NCBI GenBank assembly: GCA_025055075.1
Contig: JANWYV010000018.1
Location: 1-59,263 of the forward strand
DNA: 59,263 nucleotides
Source of the DNA: Blastocatellia bacterium
GTDB lineage: Bacteria > Acidobacteriota > Blastocatellia > HR10
Direction of reading: 5' to 3'
The notes beneath the pieces are model-generated. The model made no database searches and was not told where the DNA came from. It saw only the letters and a program-made list of their open reading frames with translations. Each line of letters opens with the position of its first letter. Position 1 is the stretch's first letter. A program made the translations under genes and the position numbers. Below, piece by piece: positions 41,590-49,822 of this stretch.

Positions 41590-43136
41590 AGGAGACACCG
41601 TGCCACGTCAGTCGCGATGAAGCATTGATCTTCGAGCGCTCTCGTCCGGGGCGAACGGCCTATAGTGTGCCGCCGCTCGATGTCCCAACGGTTCCGCTGG
41701 AGACGTGGATCGAAGCGCGTTTTCTGCGCACGGAGCCGGTGGCCGGAATGCCGGAGGTGAGCGAGGTGGACGTCGTCCGGCATTTCACGCGGCTCTCTCG
41801 GTGGAACTATGCCGTGGATGTCGGCCTGTATCCCCTGGGCTCCTGCACGATGAAGTACAACCCGAAGATGAACGAGCGCGTGGCTCGGCTGGAAGGTTTC
41901 GCTTTTCATCATCCGTTGACTCCGGAGGAGCTGTCGCAGGGGAGCTTGGAGGTCCTCAAGACATTGGAGGAGTTGCTCTGCGAAATCACGGGCATGGCGG
42001 CCGGCTGTTTGCAACCGGCTGCTGGAGCGCATGGGGAGTTGACGGGTCTTCTGCTCATCCGCGCCTGTTTGGAAGCGCGGGGCGATGCGCGGCGGAAAGT
42101 CCTCATCCCGGACTCCGCGCACGGCACGAATCCCGCGAGCGCAGCCATCTGCGGATATAGCGTGCAAACGATTCCTTCCAATGAGCGCGGGCTCATTGAC
42201 CTGGACGCGCTTCGCCGCGCGGCCGATCGCGATCTCGCGGCGCTCATGCTCACGAATCCCAACACGCTCGGGCTCTTCGAAGAGGAGATCGAGGAGATCG
42301 TGCGCATTGTGCATGAGGCCGGAGGATTGGTCTACATGGACGGGGCGAATATGAATGCCCTGGTCGGGATCGCGCGTCCGGGAGACATGGGTGTGGACGT
42401 CATTCACCTGAACATCCACAAGACGTTCTCCACGCCGCATGGTGGAGGAGGGCCTGGAGCGGGTCCTGTCCTTGTGACCGCGGAATTGGAACCATTCCTC
42501 CCGGTACCCCGCATCGTGCGTCGCCACGATGGCCGACTCGCGCTCGATTACGACCGGCCTCATTCGATCGGGCGCGTGCGCGCCTTTTATGGGAACTTCG
42601 GTGTGCTCGTGCGGGGGTTGAGCTACATCCTGACGATGGGGCCCGAGGGGTTGCGCGAGGTCGCCGAGACGGCCGTGCTCAACGCCAACTATCTCGCTCA
42701 TCATCTGAAGGACACCTACGAGATCGCCTATCCCGGTCCTGTCATGCATGAGGTGGTCTTCTCCGATAAACGGCAACGGGCCTATGGCGTCCGGAACGTG
42801 GACATCGCCAAGCGGCTCATTGATTATGGGTTCCATCCGCCCACGATGTCCTTCCCGCTGATCGTCCCAGGAGCTCTGATGGTGGAGCCGACCGAGACCG
42901 AATGTCGGGAGGAATTGGACCTGTTCATCGCCGCGATGAAAGCGATCGATCGCGAGTGTCGGGAGAATCCTGAGCTGGTGCGCACGGCGCCACATCGCAC
43001 GCGCCTCGGGCGCTTGGACGAAGTCGCCGCCGCACGGCATCCGGTCTTGCGCTGGCGTCCCGAGGATTCGCGCGCGCGGTCCGCAGCCTCGCCGGAGAGC
43101 GCCGAGAAGGAACGGGTCGCTTCGCCAGAACCCTGA
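41586..43136 (+). CDS. gcvPB: Glycine dehydrogenase (decarboxylating) subunit 2
   Basis: C-terminal, PLP-carrying half of the P protein. It opens by ATGA overlap with gcvPA. In 516 residues: [101 protein letters not shown] with the Schiff-base lysine Lys279, and [12 protein letters not shown]. The C-terminal 50 residues (after [17 protein letters not shown]) are Arg/Ala/Glu-rich and slightly longer than usual. It is the last of the gcv run and converges with the EamA transporter gene, with only 15 bases between the stops. The L protein (lpd) is not here. Confidence 0.95.
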   Translation: MKETPCHVSRDEALIFERSRPGRTAYSVPPLDVPTVPLETWIEARFLRTEPVAGMPEVSEVDVVRHFTRLSRWNYAVDVGLYPLGSCTMKYNPKMNERVARLEGFAFHHPLTPEELSQGSLEVLKTLEELLCEITGMAAGCLQPAAGAHGELTGLLLIRACLEARGDARRKVLIPDSAHGTNPASAAICGYSVQTIPSNERGLIDLDALRRAADRDLAALMLTNPNTLGLFEEEIEEIVRIVHEAGGLVYMDGANMNALVGIARPGDMGVDVIHLNIHKTFSTPHGGGGPGAGPVLVTAELEPFLPVPRIVRRHDGRLALDYDRPHSIGRVRAFYGNFGVLVRGLSYILTMGPEGLREVAETAVLNANYLAHHLKDTYEIAYPGPVMHEVVFSDKRQRAYGVRNVDIAKRLIDYGFHPPTMSFPLIVPGALMVEPTETECREELDLFIAAMKAIDRECRENPELVRTAPHRTRLGRLDEVAAARHPVLRWRPEDSRARSAASPESAEKERVASPEP

Positions 43137-43151
43137 GCGCGCCCGCACGAA

Positions 43152-44093
43152 TTACGAGATCGTGAATTCGGACTCGTCGTCGTGAGTGCGCGCTAAAGAG
43201 ATCCCCAACAAGATCATCGCTGCCCCGATCAATTGCTCTGGGCTCGGACGCTCGTTCAATCCAATCCACGCGACCAGCAGGGCGATTGCCGGGCTCAAGT
43301 TCGAGTAGATGGCCGTGCGCGTGCTCCCCAAGCGCTTGAGGCTGTAATTCCACACGATGAAACAGAAGACGATGGCGCCGAGCGCGCTGAACAAGAGCGC
43401 CGCCCACGCCATCGGGCGAATGGTCGTCCACGACTGCTCTCGCAGGGCGGGCAAGGAGACCAACACCAGTGGGATCGTTCCGGCGATCATCGTCAGCAGC
43501 GTGCTCTTCACCGCTCCATAGCGGTGGACATGCCGCTTCACTCCGATCGTGTAGAAGGACCAGCACACGGTCGCCACAAGGAGCAAGAGGTCTCCGAATG
43601 CGGTCTCGCGCAGAGATCCGTCGGCTCCCAGGAGCGCGCGCGGTGCTCGAAGGCGACTCCAATCCTCGCCGATGATGAAGGCGATCCCCAGGAATGAGAG
43701 CCCGATGCCGAGAGCCATGCGCCCGGTCACGCGCTCCTGTCCGCGCGCGGCGCTGAGCAGCGCGACGACCATGGGCGTCGTCGCCAAGATCAAAGCCGCC
43801 GTGCTCGCTCGCGAGCGCGCCAGACCCTCGATGAAGGCGATTTGATAGATCGTGTTCGCTAAGATGCCCAACGCGATGAGCGAGCCGAGGTCCTCGCTCT
43901 CAACGGCCCAAGCTTCCCGTCGCATCCGGAAGAGCAGCACGAGCGCCAGCGAGGCGATGATGAAGCGCAGGGCGTTGAAGCTGAGGGGGGAGAAATCGTG
44001 CAGGGCAATCTTCACCACGGTGAAATTGATCGCCCAGACGGTGGACATCAGCAAGAGCAACCCATCCACCCAGCTCACCCGACTCCGACGCAT
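43152..44093 (-). CDS. EamA/DMT-family transporter
   Basis: Ten-helix drug/metabolite-type exporter, 313 residues, made of two EamA repeats. The first opens with GLLLLMSTVWAINFTVVKIAL and FNALRFIIASLALVLLF, the second with GDLLLLVATVCWSFYTIGVKR. The N-terminal tail is basic and short. A hydrophilic insert of about 25 residues separates the repeats (DWSRLRAPRALLGADGSLRE). The start codon lies inside the end of the DUF72 gene (19-base overlap), so pgeF, the DUF72 gene and this gene form one unit. Family members export amino acids, nucleobases or toxic metabolites; the substrate is unknown. Confidence 0.88.
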   Translation of the reverse strand: MRRSRVSWVDGLLLLMSTVWAINFTVVKIALHDFSPLSFNALRFIIASLALVLLFRMRREAWAVESEDLGSLIALGILANTIYQIAFIEGLARSRASTAALILATTPMVVALLSAARGQERVTGRMALGIGLSFLGIAFIIGEDWSRLRAPRALLGADGSLRETAFGDLLLLVATVCWSFYTIGVKRHVHRYGAVKSTLLTMIAGTIPLVLVSLPALREQSWTTIRPMAWAALLFSALGAIVFCFIVWNYSLKRLGSTRTAIYSNLSPAIALLVAWIGLNERPSPEQLIGAAMILLGISLARTHDDESEFTIS

Positions 44094-44866
44094 CGCGGCC
44101 CGCTCTCCCGTGCGCTGTCGTCCTCTTTCCCCAAGTTGACGAATTCTATCAGCTTCCGCGCGTTCTCGATAGCGTAGCCGTCGAAATCGTTGTTGAAGTA
44201 AGCGTACACATCGAGGTCACGGTCGCGCCACGCGCAAATCTTCTCAGCCACGGCGCGAAGCTGTTCGTCCGTGTAGGCCGAGGCGTAGAGAGCCCCCGGC
44301 CCGTGAAAGCGAAGATAGACGAAAGGCGCGGTCACGACCTCAGCCGTCGGGTATCGTCCGCCTGAATCGGCCTGACAGAAGGCGATCTCGTAATAGCGCA
44401 GCAGAGCATAAGCCTCTTCCTGCAGCCACGTTCGATGCCGCGGTTCCAACGCATAACGGATGCGCGGGCTCTTATGGCGCAGCGTCTTGAAGAAGCGCTC
44501 AACGCCTTCCCGATCAAAGCGCACGCTCGGCGGCAATTGGATCAAGACGGTGCCGAGTTTCTCGCCGAACTCGGAGAGCATCGCGAGGAACGTCTCCAAC
44601 GCTTCCTCAGCGTCGCTCAGTCGGCGCCGATGCGTGATCCGACGATTCATCTTGACCGAGAAGACGAAATCATCCGGCGTCGCCTCGATCCATTTCCGCA
44701 CTGTCGTCGGTCTTGGCGTGCGGTAGAACGTGGCGTTCACTTCGACCGTGCGAAAATGGCGACTATAGAACTCCAGCCATCGAGCCGTGGGGAGGGTTTC
44801 TGGGTAGAAGCGGCTCTTCCAGTGCGCGTAATTCCAACCGGAGGTGCCGATCGCGAGGCGACTCAT
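44075..44866 (-). CDS. DUF72 family protein (YecE-like)
   Basis: TIM-barrel-like protein of unknown function found in most bacteria. The ATG at 44866 overlaps the pgeF stop (ATGA) and opens with the family's own N-terminus, LAIGTSGWNYAHWKSRFYPE. Other conserved blocks are YSRHFRTVEVNATFYRTPRPTTVRKW, DFVFSVKMNRRITH, LGTVLIQLPPS, YALEPRHRTWL, FVYLRFHGPGALYASAYTDEQL and VYAYFNNDFDGYAIENA. Length is 263 residues, normal. Bacterial YecE genes are often found near iron-sulfur or nucleotide-repair genes but no activity is established. It is translated from the same message as pgeF. Confidence 0.9.
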   Translation of the reverse strand: MSRLAIGTSGWNYAHWKSRFYPETLPTARWLEFYSRHFRTVEVNATFYRTPRPTTVRKWIEATPDDFVFSVKMNRRITHRRRLSDAEEALETFLAMLSEFGEKLGTVLIQLPPSVRFDREGVERFFKTLRHKSPRIRYALEPRHRTWLQEEAYALLRYYEIAFCQADSGGRYPTAEVVTAPFVYLRFHGPGALYASAYTDEQLRAVAEKICAWRDRDLDVYAYFNNDFDGYAIENARKLIEFVNLGKEDDSARESGPRCVGVG

Positions 44867-45711
44867 GGTCGGACGGTTGCGATGATTGAGAGCATGCGTC
44901 CGACGCGACCATGGGTTCGGAAATCGCGCCGGTGAGAGAAAAAGAGCTGCGGGTGGCATGCCGTGCAGAGCCCGCTCGTGAAGATCTGCGCGCGCGGGAT
45001 CGCGCAGGCGAGCAGTTGCCGCACGTTGGCTTCCACGAGATCCAGGTGGGCCGTGCCCGATGCCGTGGGCGATGAGAAGAGCGCCGCCGCATATGGGAAC
45101 GTCTGGTGAAATGGTTCCAGGACGTCGGGACCGACTTCGTAACAGCAGGGGCCGATCGTCGGACCGATGGCCGCATAGCAGTCTTCGGGGCGCGTCCCGA
45201 AATGCTCGACCATCGCCTGAACAGTGCGCTCGACGATTCGTCCGAGCGTGCCGCGCCATCCGGCATGAACAGCAGCACGCGCGCGGGTTCGCGCGTCGAA
45301 GAGGAAGATCGGTGCGCAATCGGCCGTATGAATCCCGAGCACGACTTCGCTCTCCCGCGTCGCGATGGCGTCCCCAAGCGGCGGAGGGTCTGGCGTCCCG
45401 CCCCATGCATCCGGATCGAGGATGACGCAGTGGTTCGTGTGCCGCTGCCGCAAGGTGAGCAATGGACGATGCGCCAAGCCCATGGCCGAGAGGAATTGCG
45501 CGAACGCGCGCCCACCGTCTTCAGATCGCGCGCTCGCGATCGGCGGTCCGCCCTGTGACACCATGTCCGGCGCGCCTTGAAAAGATAGGGCGCTTGCGGC
45601 ATGCTCTTGCCTCTGCCGCGTGCTCGTGGCGACGAGCACGCCGAGGGAGAGAAGGGGAACGCAGACGAGAGCTGAGAGACCGTCGGTCGTTCGGAGTTGA
45701 AAATCGCGCAT
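44863..45711 (-). CDS. pgeF: Laccase-domain protein PgeF (peptidoglycan editing/purine nucleoside phosphorylase-type)
   Basis: YfiH/DUF152 family, formerly 'polyphenol oxidase'; known members have adenosine deaminase and purine nucleoside phosphorylase activity, and E. coli PgeF removes misincorporated L-Ser-type peptidoglycan precursors. The zinc ligands are visible at His91 (RQRHTNHCVI), Cys132 (HTADCAPIFL) and His149 (AVHAGWRGT). GPTIGPCCYEVGPDV and the closing CTACHPQLFFSHRRD are family signatures. The start is uncertain: an ATG at 45711 gives 282 residues and shares three of four bases with the acpS start on the other strand, but no ribosome site is visible; earlier in-frame ATGs lie inside acpS. 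Downstream come the DUF72 gene and the EamA gene. Confidence 0.88.
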   Translation of the reverse strand: MRDFQLRTTDGLSALVCVPLLSLGVLVATSTRQRQEHAASALSFQGAPDMVSQGGPPIASARSEDGGRAFAQFLSAMGLAHRPLLTLRQRHTNHCVILDPDAWGGTPDPPPLGDAIATRESEVVLGIHTADCAPIFLFDARTRARAAVHAGWRGTLGRIVERTVQAMVEHFGTRPEDCYAAIGPTIGPCCYEVGPDVLEPFHQTFPYAAALFSSPTASGTAHLDLVEANVRQLLACAIPRAQIFTSGLCTACHPQLFFSHRRDFRTHGRVGRMLSIIATVRP

Positions 45712-46087
45712 GATCGTTGGCATCGGCATAGACATCGTTGAGATCGCGCGCATTGAGGCCGCGATCGCGAGATTCGGTGAGCGCTTTCTTCGGCGCGTCT
45801 TCACGCCAGCGGAGATCGCCTACTGTCAGCGATCCGCGCATCCGGCCGAACGCTTCGCCGCGCGCTTCGCCGCCAAAGAAGCAGCGCTCAAGGCCCTCGG
45901 CACCGGCAAACGCGGCGGCATTCGCTGGCATGACGTGGAGATTTTACCATCTCCGAGCGGTCAACCCCGAATCGAGTTTCACGCCGGCGCGCACGAACGT
46001 CTGCGTGCGCTCGGCGGACAGCGCGCGCATGTCTCCCTGACGCACGGGCGCGATCTGGCCATCGCCCAGGTCATCATCGAGGGATGA
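45710..46087 (+). CDS. acpS: Holo-[acyl-carrier-protein] synthase
   Basis: Transfers 4'-phosphopantetheine from CoA to apo-ACP, needed for fatty acid synthesis. The ATG starts the canonical MIVGIGIDIVEIARI, with magnesium ligand Asp8. The second ligand is Glu57 in FAARFAAKEAALKALGTG. IRWHDVEILPSPSGQPRIEF and the closing HVSLTHGRDLAIAQVIIE complete the family. Length is 125 residues. Its start codon overlaps the divergent pgeF start (CATG), with only a weak GGAG 14 bases upstream; the promoter must lie inside pgeF's first codons. It converges with the VWA gene at 46182. Confidence 0.94.
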   Translation: MIVGIGIDIVEIARIEAAIARFGERFLRRVFTPAEIAYCQRSAHPAERFAARFAAKEAALKALGTGKRGGIRWHDVEILPSPSGQPRIEFHAGAHERLRALGGQRAHVSLTHGRDLAIAQVIIEG

Positions 46088-46181
46088 GACCTGAGGACAA
46101 TGCCTCGCTCTCGGGAGAGGCGCAGAGATTGACGGGGATGAACGCGCGCCCACTCTGAGCTTGGCCTTGGAGCCGTCTCGT

Positions 46182-47078
46182 CTATCCTCGTGGCACGTAG
46201 TAGCCGCGCCGTGTGCGTACAGTGACGCCTGTTCGCGCGACGCGCACTTCGATGCGGCGCCATCGTCCGTCGCGTCGCTCCCATGTCGGGTAATAGCCGA
46301 GCGTGTACTGGTGGCCCAACTCTTGAACGATGGCCTGGAACGTCGCGTACATCTGGGCCCCGCCAGGATCGCGGATATAACGTCCGCCCGTTTGCTCGCT
46401 CAAAGTGCGCAAAGCCATGCGAGCGCGCACGACGTCAGCCGCCGAAGCGGACGCCTCATCCATGAGGTCCACGGCATAGATGGTCACATTCGCGGCCAGC
46501 GCTTCTCGAAGCGCGTCATCAAGCGATGCGCGGCTGGCCGTATCCGCTCCATCGGAGAGCAGCAGGATGGCGCGTCGCTTCTCCGGACGTTCGGCCAAGT
46601 CACGAGCGGCGCGCACCAAGCAGTCGTAGAGCGCCGTATACCCCTCGGCCTTCAGGCTCCAAATTTCTGGCTCGATCTCAGGATACGCGCCGAAGGGTTG
46701 AATCTGCGCGAATTGAGTGGCGAAGGCATAGAGGGCGAAGACGTCGTTCTCGCGCAGACCTTGAACGAAGCTGCGCGCTGCCGCTCGGGCGATCCGCAGC
46801 ATGCGCTCCATACTCCCGCTGACGTCCAGCAGAATGGCTACGGCGAAGGGCGTCTCCTCGGCACTGAAGTGCGCGATCGGCTGCGGGCGCCCATCTTCGA
46901 GGATCGTGAAGTCGCGCTCGCTCAGTCTGGAGACATAGCGACCGTCGCCCCCCGTCACCGTGACGTTCATCAGTACCAGTGGAGCTTCCAAGCGAATGAC
47001 GGGCTCTTGCTCGGGACGTTGCGCTCTCGCCGAGCTGAACGCAAGCGCCATGAGGATGAGCGCACTCCCTATGCGCAT
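46182..47078 (-). CDS. VWFA-related secreted protein (VWA domain)
   Basis: Acidobacterial-type VWFA-related protein of 298 residues. The ATG at 47078 is one base past the stop of the upstream gene and begins a signal peptide (MRIGSALILMALAFSSARA). Residues about 25-75 are the strand module VLMNVTVTGGDGRYVSRLSERDFTILEDGRPQPI shared with the truncated gene at the left edge. The VWA domain follows, with a full metal-ion site: DVSGSM near residue 85, a threonine in GYTALYD near 155, and LLSDGADTAS near 180. The last 40 residues (YTLGYYPTWERRDGRWRRIEVRV, VRTRRGYY) are the family's closing beta module. It is the third gene of an acyltransferase/coiled-coil/VWA unit. The ligand is unknown. Confidence 0.88.
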   Translation of the reverse strand: MRIGSALILMALAFSSARAQRPEQEPVIRLEAPLVLMNVTVTGGDGRYVSRLSERDFTILEDGRPQPIAHFSAEETPFAVAILLDVSGSMERMLRIARAAARSFVQGLRENDVFALYAFATQFAQIQPFGAYPEIEPEIWSLKAEGYTALYDCLVRAARDLAERPEKRRAILLLSDGADTASRASLDDALREALAANVTIYAVDLMDEASASAADVVRARMALRTLSEQTGGRYIRDPGGAQMYATFQAIVQELGHQYTLGYYPTWERRDGRWRRIEVRVARTGVTVRTRRGYYVPRG

Positions 47079-47079
47079 C

Positions 47080-47739
47080 TCACGTCCCCCGATCCGTGCG
47101 CGCATGCTGGCGCAAGTAGCGGGCTAGCCGCACGATCTCATCCGCACGCTCCATGACTTCGACCGAAATGACATATGCCGTGAGCGCTTTCACCGCGTCG
47201 TGCAACCGTTCGGCCGATTCGCGCAATCGTGCGAGCGCGCGCGCCGGATCTTCGGGCAACGGCTCCCGGGGAGACAGATCGCCAGCCCCGCTGATGGAGC
47301 GAATGCGACGGGCGAAACGTTCGATCTCTTGCAATAACTCCTCCGAGCGTCGGGAGTGATGGCGTTTCTCCCATTGTTCGCTCAACTCCCGCGCTCGCTT
47401 CAGGAGCTGCTCCGATGCCTCGACAGCGCGGCGATGCTCGGCCTTTCGATGTTCGATCGCCGCGCGGTCTAGAAGCTCTTGCTCCGGATCCGTGAGTGGA
47501 TCGCGAGAAGCCGATTCCGGCTCTCTCTTCTCCTGCGAACGTTGAGCCTCCGCACTGGAAGGCGTTGGGGGTTTTTGGGAGGACGGCGTCGAAGACGCTT
47601 GGGATGAATGCCCCCGTGGTGCATGATCGCGGGCCTCAATCCATAGAGCGCTTCCTCTTGGGAGCGAGAGGACCAGGCTCACTCCCACAATTCCATACCA
47701 CACTCGTGTCACGATCCTCAGTCGGTCCATTTCGCTCAC
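47080..47739 (-). CDS. Uncharacterised secreted or anchored coiled-coil protein
   Basis: I do not recognise a named family. The GTG start at 47739 overlaps the stop of the acyltransferase gene (GTGA); an ATG three codons later is possible. In 219 residues there is an N-terminal hydrophobic segment at about 10-27 (VTRVWYGIVGVSLVLSL) that could be a signal peptide or anchor, a Ser/Pro/Gln-rich low-complexity linker at about 43-85, and a long charged helical region from about 85 on (DPEQELLDRAAIEHRKAEHRRAVEASEQLLKRARELSEQWEKR is typical), ending in HARTDRG. Placed between an acyltransferase and a VWA protein, it may be a periplasmic scaffold. This is a guess from layout. Confidence 0.6.
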   Translation of the reverse strand: MSEMDRLRIVTRVWYGIVGVSLVLSLPRGSALWIEARDHAPRGHSSQASSTPSSQKPPTPSSAEAQRSQEKREPESASRDPLTDPEQELLDRAAIEHRKAEHRRAVEASEQLLKRARELSEQWEKRHHSRRSEELLQEIERFARRIRSISGAGDLSPREPLPEDPARALARLRESAERLHDAVKALTAYVISVEVMERADEIVRLARYLRQHARTDRGT

Positions 47740-48419
47740 GGTCCTACGATGCTTGCTGGTGGAACCGTCGTCCCTTCGGGGACGCGGGCTCCGGCCAATA
47801 CGATCGCCCGCGCGCCGATCCGAACCCCTCGCCCGAGGCTCGTCGCTCCAACAGCGGAAGCGGCGATATGCGCCCCATTCTCGATGTGCACGTCATCCCC
47901 GATCTCGATGGTGCCGCGATCGTCCAAAGTCACATCGTTCTCGATCGTGACGTTCTCGCCGATCGCGATCTGATAACCATAGCGCCATCGCAGCCCACGA
48001 TGACACACGAAATTCGCTCCGACGCGCGCGAAGATGTACGGCGCGAGGATGCGGCGCAAGCGTTGTCCCACGTGCGCATTCAGTCCCAATGGCGAGCTGT
48101 CGAACACCTGCCAGAACCAGATGAGCGGCTTCCGCTCGGCGTACTTCTGCTGGTCTACGTCCGGACTCCCCTCGGCCTCTAATGTCACGTTCCGCGGATC
48201 GAAACACGCGATCATCGCGCGTGCGGCGATTGGAAATGTGTAATCGCCGAGCTTCTGGAAGTTCGGAGCTTCGGCCAAGTAGAGCTCATAGAGCAAATCG
48301 CGCACGATCTCATTGCGATCGAGTCGCGAATCGGCCAGCTTCTCTTCAACACGGGCGAGGAAGTCCTCGAAGATCGTCTCGATGAGTCCAACAGGACGTC
48401 CGACTTTGTACTCCGACAT
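47736..48419 (-). CDS. LbH-type (hexapeptide-repeat) acyltransferase-like protein
   Basis: The ATG at 48419 is preceded by AGGGAG. The first 115 residues are helical with no named domain (PVGLIETIFEDFLARVEEKL, RNEIVRDLLYELYLAEAPNF); the rest (from about 140) is a left-handed beta helix: IAIGENVTIENDVTLDDRGTIEIGDDVHIENGAHIAASAVGATSLGRGVRIGARAIVLAGARV shows six to seven hexapeptide turns. Length is 227. Such proteins acetylate or otherwise acylate sugars, amino acids or act as gamma-carbonic anhydrases. The DFVCHRG segment before the repeats holds a Cys-His. It heads the unit of three minus-strand genes with overlaps. The acceptor is unknown; the distinct N-terminal domain sets it apart from the common CysE/LacA/WbbJ classes. 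Confidence 0.75.
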   Translation of the reverse strand: MSEYKVGRPVGLIETIFEDFLARVEEKLADSRLDRNEIVRDLLYELYLAEAPNFQKLGDYTFPIAARAMIACFDPRNVTLEAEGSPDVDQQKYAERKPLIWFWQVFDSSPLGLNAHVGQRLRRILAPYIFARVGANFVCHRGLRWRYGYQIAIGENVTIENDVTLDDRGTIEIGDDVHIENGAHIAASAVGATSLGRGVRIGARAIVLAGARVPEGTTVPPASIVGP

Positions 48420-48456
48420 GCTCCCTACTCCCTCGGTTCGGATGAATTCCCTCTCT

Positions 48457-48484
48457 AGCATAGCACGATGGACAGGCGTGTCAA
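48457..48484 (-). promoter_or_regulatory. Promoter of the acyltransferase unit
   Basis: Perfect TTGACA (48479-48484, minus strand), 16-base spacer, TATGCT (48457-48462). A start near 48450 leaves about 30 bases to the ATG at 48419. Confidence 0.55.
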
Positions 48485-48496
48485 TGCGAGGCCGAG

Positions 48497-48502
48497 TATA
48501 AT
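48497..48502 (+). promoter_or_regulatory. Perfect -10 box (TATAAT) for the thioesterase gene
   Basis: TATAAT at 48497-48502 lies about 40 bases before the ATG at 48545. No -35 at 16-18 bases matches well, as the opposing promoter occupies that stretch. Confidence 0.4.
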
Positions 48503-48544
48503 GTGACGGTTTGAAACGACGGACGAAGTCGAGGAGGTTCGAGT

Positions 48545-48976
48545 ATGAACATTCCGCTCGGCGCTTCGGGGACTAAGACGTGGACAGTGACGCGGGAGTT
48601 AACGATCGCGCGCCTGGATGCTCGCCTCCCGGAGGCCTTCGCGACGCCGATGATGATCTACCTAATGGAGATCGCGGCGGCCGAGGCGATCCAGCCCTAT
48701 CTCCCGAGCGGATGGATTTCGGTTGGCGTCTCCGTATCGGTGCGGCATCTGGCGGCAACGCCGACGGGGATGAGGGTGACGGCCCGCGCGGAAGTCATCG
48801 CGGTGGATGAGCGTACGGTCACCTTCGCCATCGAAGCGTATGATGAGCGGGAGAAGATCGGCGAGGGCACGCACGTGCGCGCGCCAGTGGAGTTGGCGCG
48901 CTTCCTTCAGCGGCTCACCCAGAAGGCCGGGACTTCGGGCGAAGGCTTCCGCGAGGATCACGCCGAAAGCGCGTAA
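48545..48976 (+). CDS. FlK-type hotdog-fold thioesterase
   Basis: Single-domain hotdog thioesterase of 143 residues. The ATG has GGAGG eight bases upstream. The family's catalytic set is visible: Thr34 in FATPMMIYLME, Glu42 in MEIAAAEA, and His68 in VRHLAATPTG. The spacing (8 and 26 residues) equals that of Thr42, Glu50 and His76 of the Streptomyces fluoroacetyl-CoA thioesterase FlK. MRVTARAEVIAVDERTVTFAIEAYDEREKIGEGTHVR is the hotdog helix-strand end. FlK homologues in other bacteria hydrolyse short-chain or other acyl-CoAs, so fluoroacetyl-CoA is not implied. It is alone on this strand, divergent from the acyltransferase unit and convergent with the anti-sigma gene. Confidence 0.85.
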   Translation: MNIPLGASGTKTWTVTRELTIARLDARLPEAFATPMMIYLMEIAAAEAIQPYLPSGWISVGVSVSVRHLAATPTGMRVTARAEVIAVDERTVTFAIEAYDEREKIGEGTHVRAPVELARFLQRLTQKAGTSGEGFREDHAESA

Positions 48977-48985
48977 GCCGGGGAC

Positions 48986-49822
48986 TCATCGCCGCAGGCC
49001 TTCGAGCTTATGCTGTTCGCTGGCGCTCGGATGGCAGACCATACAGGAGGCTTGGCCTCGCTCCTCAAAGTCGGAGACCAAGGCGTAGGTCAGGCCGCGA
49101 TCTGACCAAGAGAGGACTTTCCATCCGTTGATCTCCTCGAAATGGAAGACTAGGCCCTGGGAGCGAATCTCTTCGCCCCCAGAAGGACGGGCGACCGTCT
49201 CCGAGGTGACCAATAGCGAGATCGGGCGATTGCGCATGCGGTAGGTGATATAGGCTGCGTAGTCATTTTTGAATCCTACCAAGCGCGCGCCTTCCAGTTG
49301 ATAGGGCTTCGGCTGGCCGGGGAGTTCGCGAAAGCTCGGGAGCTTCAGGTTGAAGGGGACCTTATCAGCGAACCAGGCCGAGATCTCTTCAGGGGACTGA
49401 CTGAGAATCTCAAGCGGGAGTTGTCCGCGCACCCAGCGTTGGTGCGTGTCCACGGCCAAAAGGGCAAATTCCGAACGGCGGTTCCCGGGATCAGCCCATG
49501 AGCGACGGACGCTATCGTAGACGTAGGCCCGGAAGACAAACACCGCCAGGACCACGGCGACTACGCCGAGCGCCCATGCGAAGACGCGCATGCGGGATCC
49601 GGATGGGCGCGCCCACAACTGCTCGATGTGCCTGCGGACTCCCTCGGGCACGGTGTAGAGCGGCCGCGCGTGCGCGAGCAGGGCCATGAAGCGCTGCTCG
49701 CGCTCCAAGCGCACGCGGCATTCTGCGCATTGGGCGACGTGCTCCTCGAATCGCTGGCGCTCTTCGCCTTCCAACTCCTCGTCCAGATACAGCTCGATCA
49801 GATGGACGATGTGTTCACTCAT
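48986..49822 (-). CDS. Transmembrane anti-sigma factor with C-terminal CxxCH motif
   Basis: Partner of the ECF sigma factor, whose stop it overlaps by eight bases; AGGAGAGG precedes its ATG. In 278 residues: a zinc-binding anti-sigma domain (residues 1-45) with His28-x3-Cys32-x2-Cys35 (EEHVAQCAECRVRLE), a membrane helix at about 78-100, and an extracytoplasmic domain of about 170 residues. The latter has beta strands (PKPYQLEGARLVGF, AAYITYRMRNRPISLLV, GWKVLSWSDRGLTYALVS) and ends in Ala-Ser-Cys260-Met-Val-Cys263-His264, a textbook haem c attachment motif. A sensor role for haem, redox or metal is possible. By family, the zinc domain holds the sigma factor at the membrane until a signal releases it. 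Confidence 0.85.
   Translation of the reverse strand: MSEHIVHLIELYLDEELEGEERQRFEEHVAQCAECRVRLEREQRFMALLAHARPLYTVPEGVRRHIEQLWARPSGSRMRVFAWALGVVAVVLAVFVFRAYVYDSVRRSWADPGNRRSEFALLAVDTHQRWVRGQLPLEILSQSPEEISAWFADKVPFNLKLPSFRELPGQPKPYQLEGARLVGFKNDYAAYITYRMRNRPISLLVTSETVARPSGGEEIRSQGLVFHFEEINGWKVLSWSDRGLTYALVSDFEERGQASCMVCHPSASEQHKLEGLRR

Noticed and set aside
41493-43148. 551-codon open frame on the minus strand opposite gcvPB
   Set aside because: Lies wholly across the well-supported gcvPB gene; the translation is Arg/His-rich with no domains.
46161-47156. 331-codon open frame on the plus strand opposite the VWA gene
   Set aside because: The minus-strand VWA protein has signal peptide and metal site; this frame does not resemble anything.
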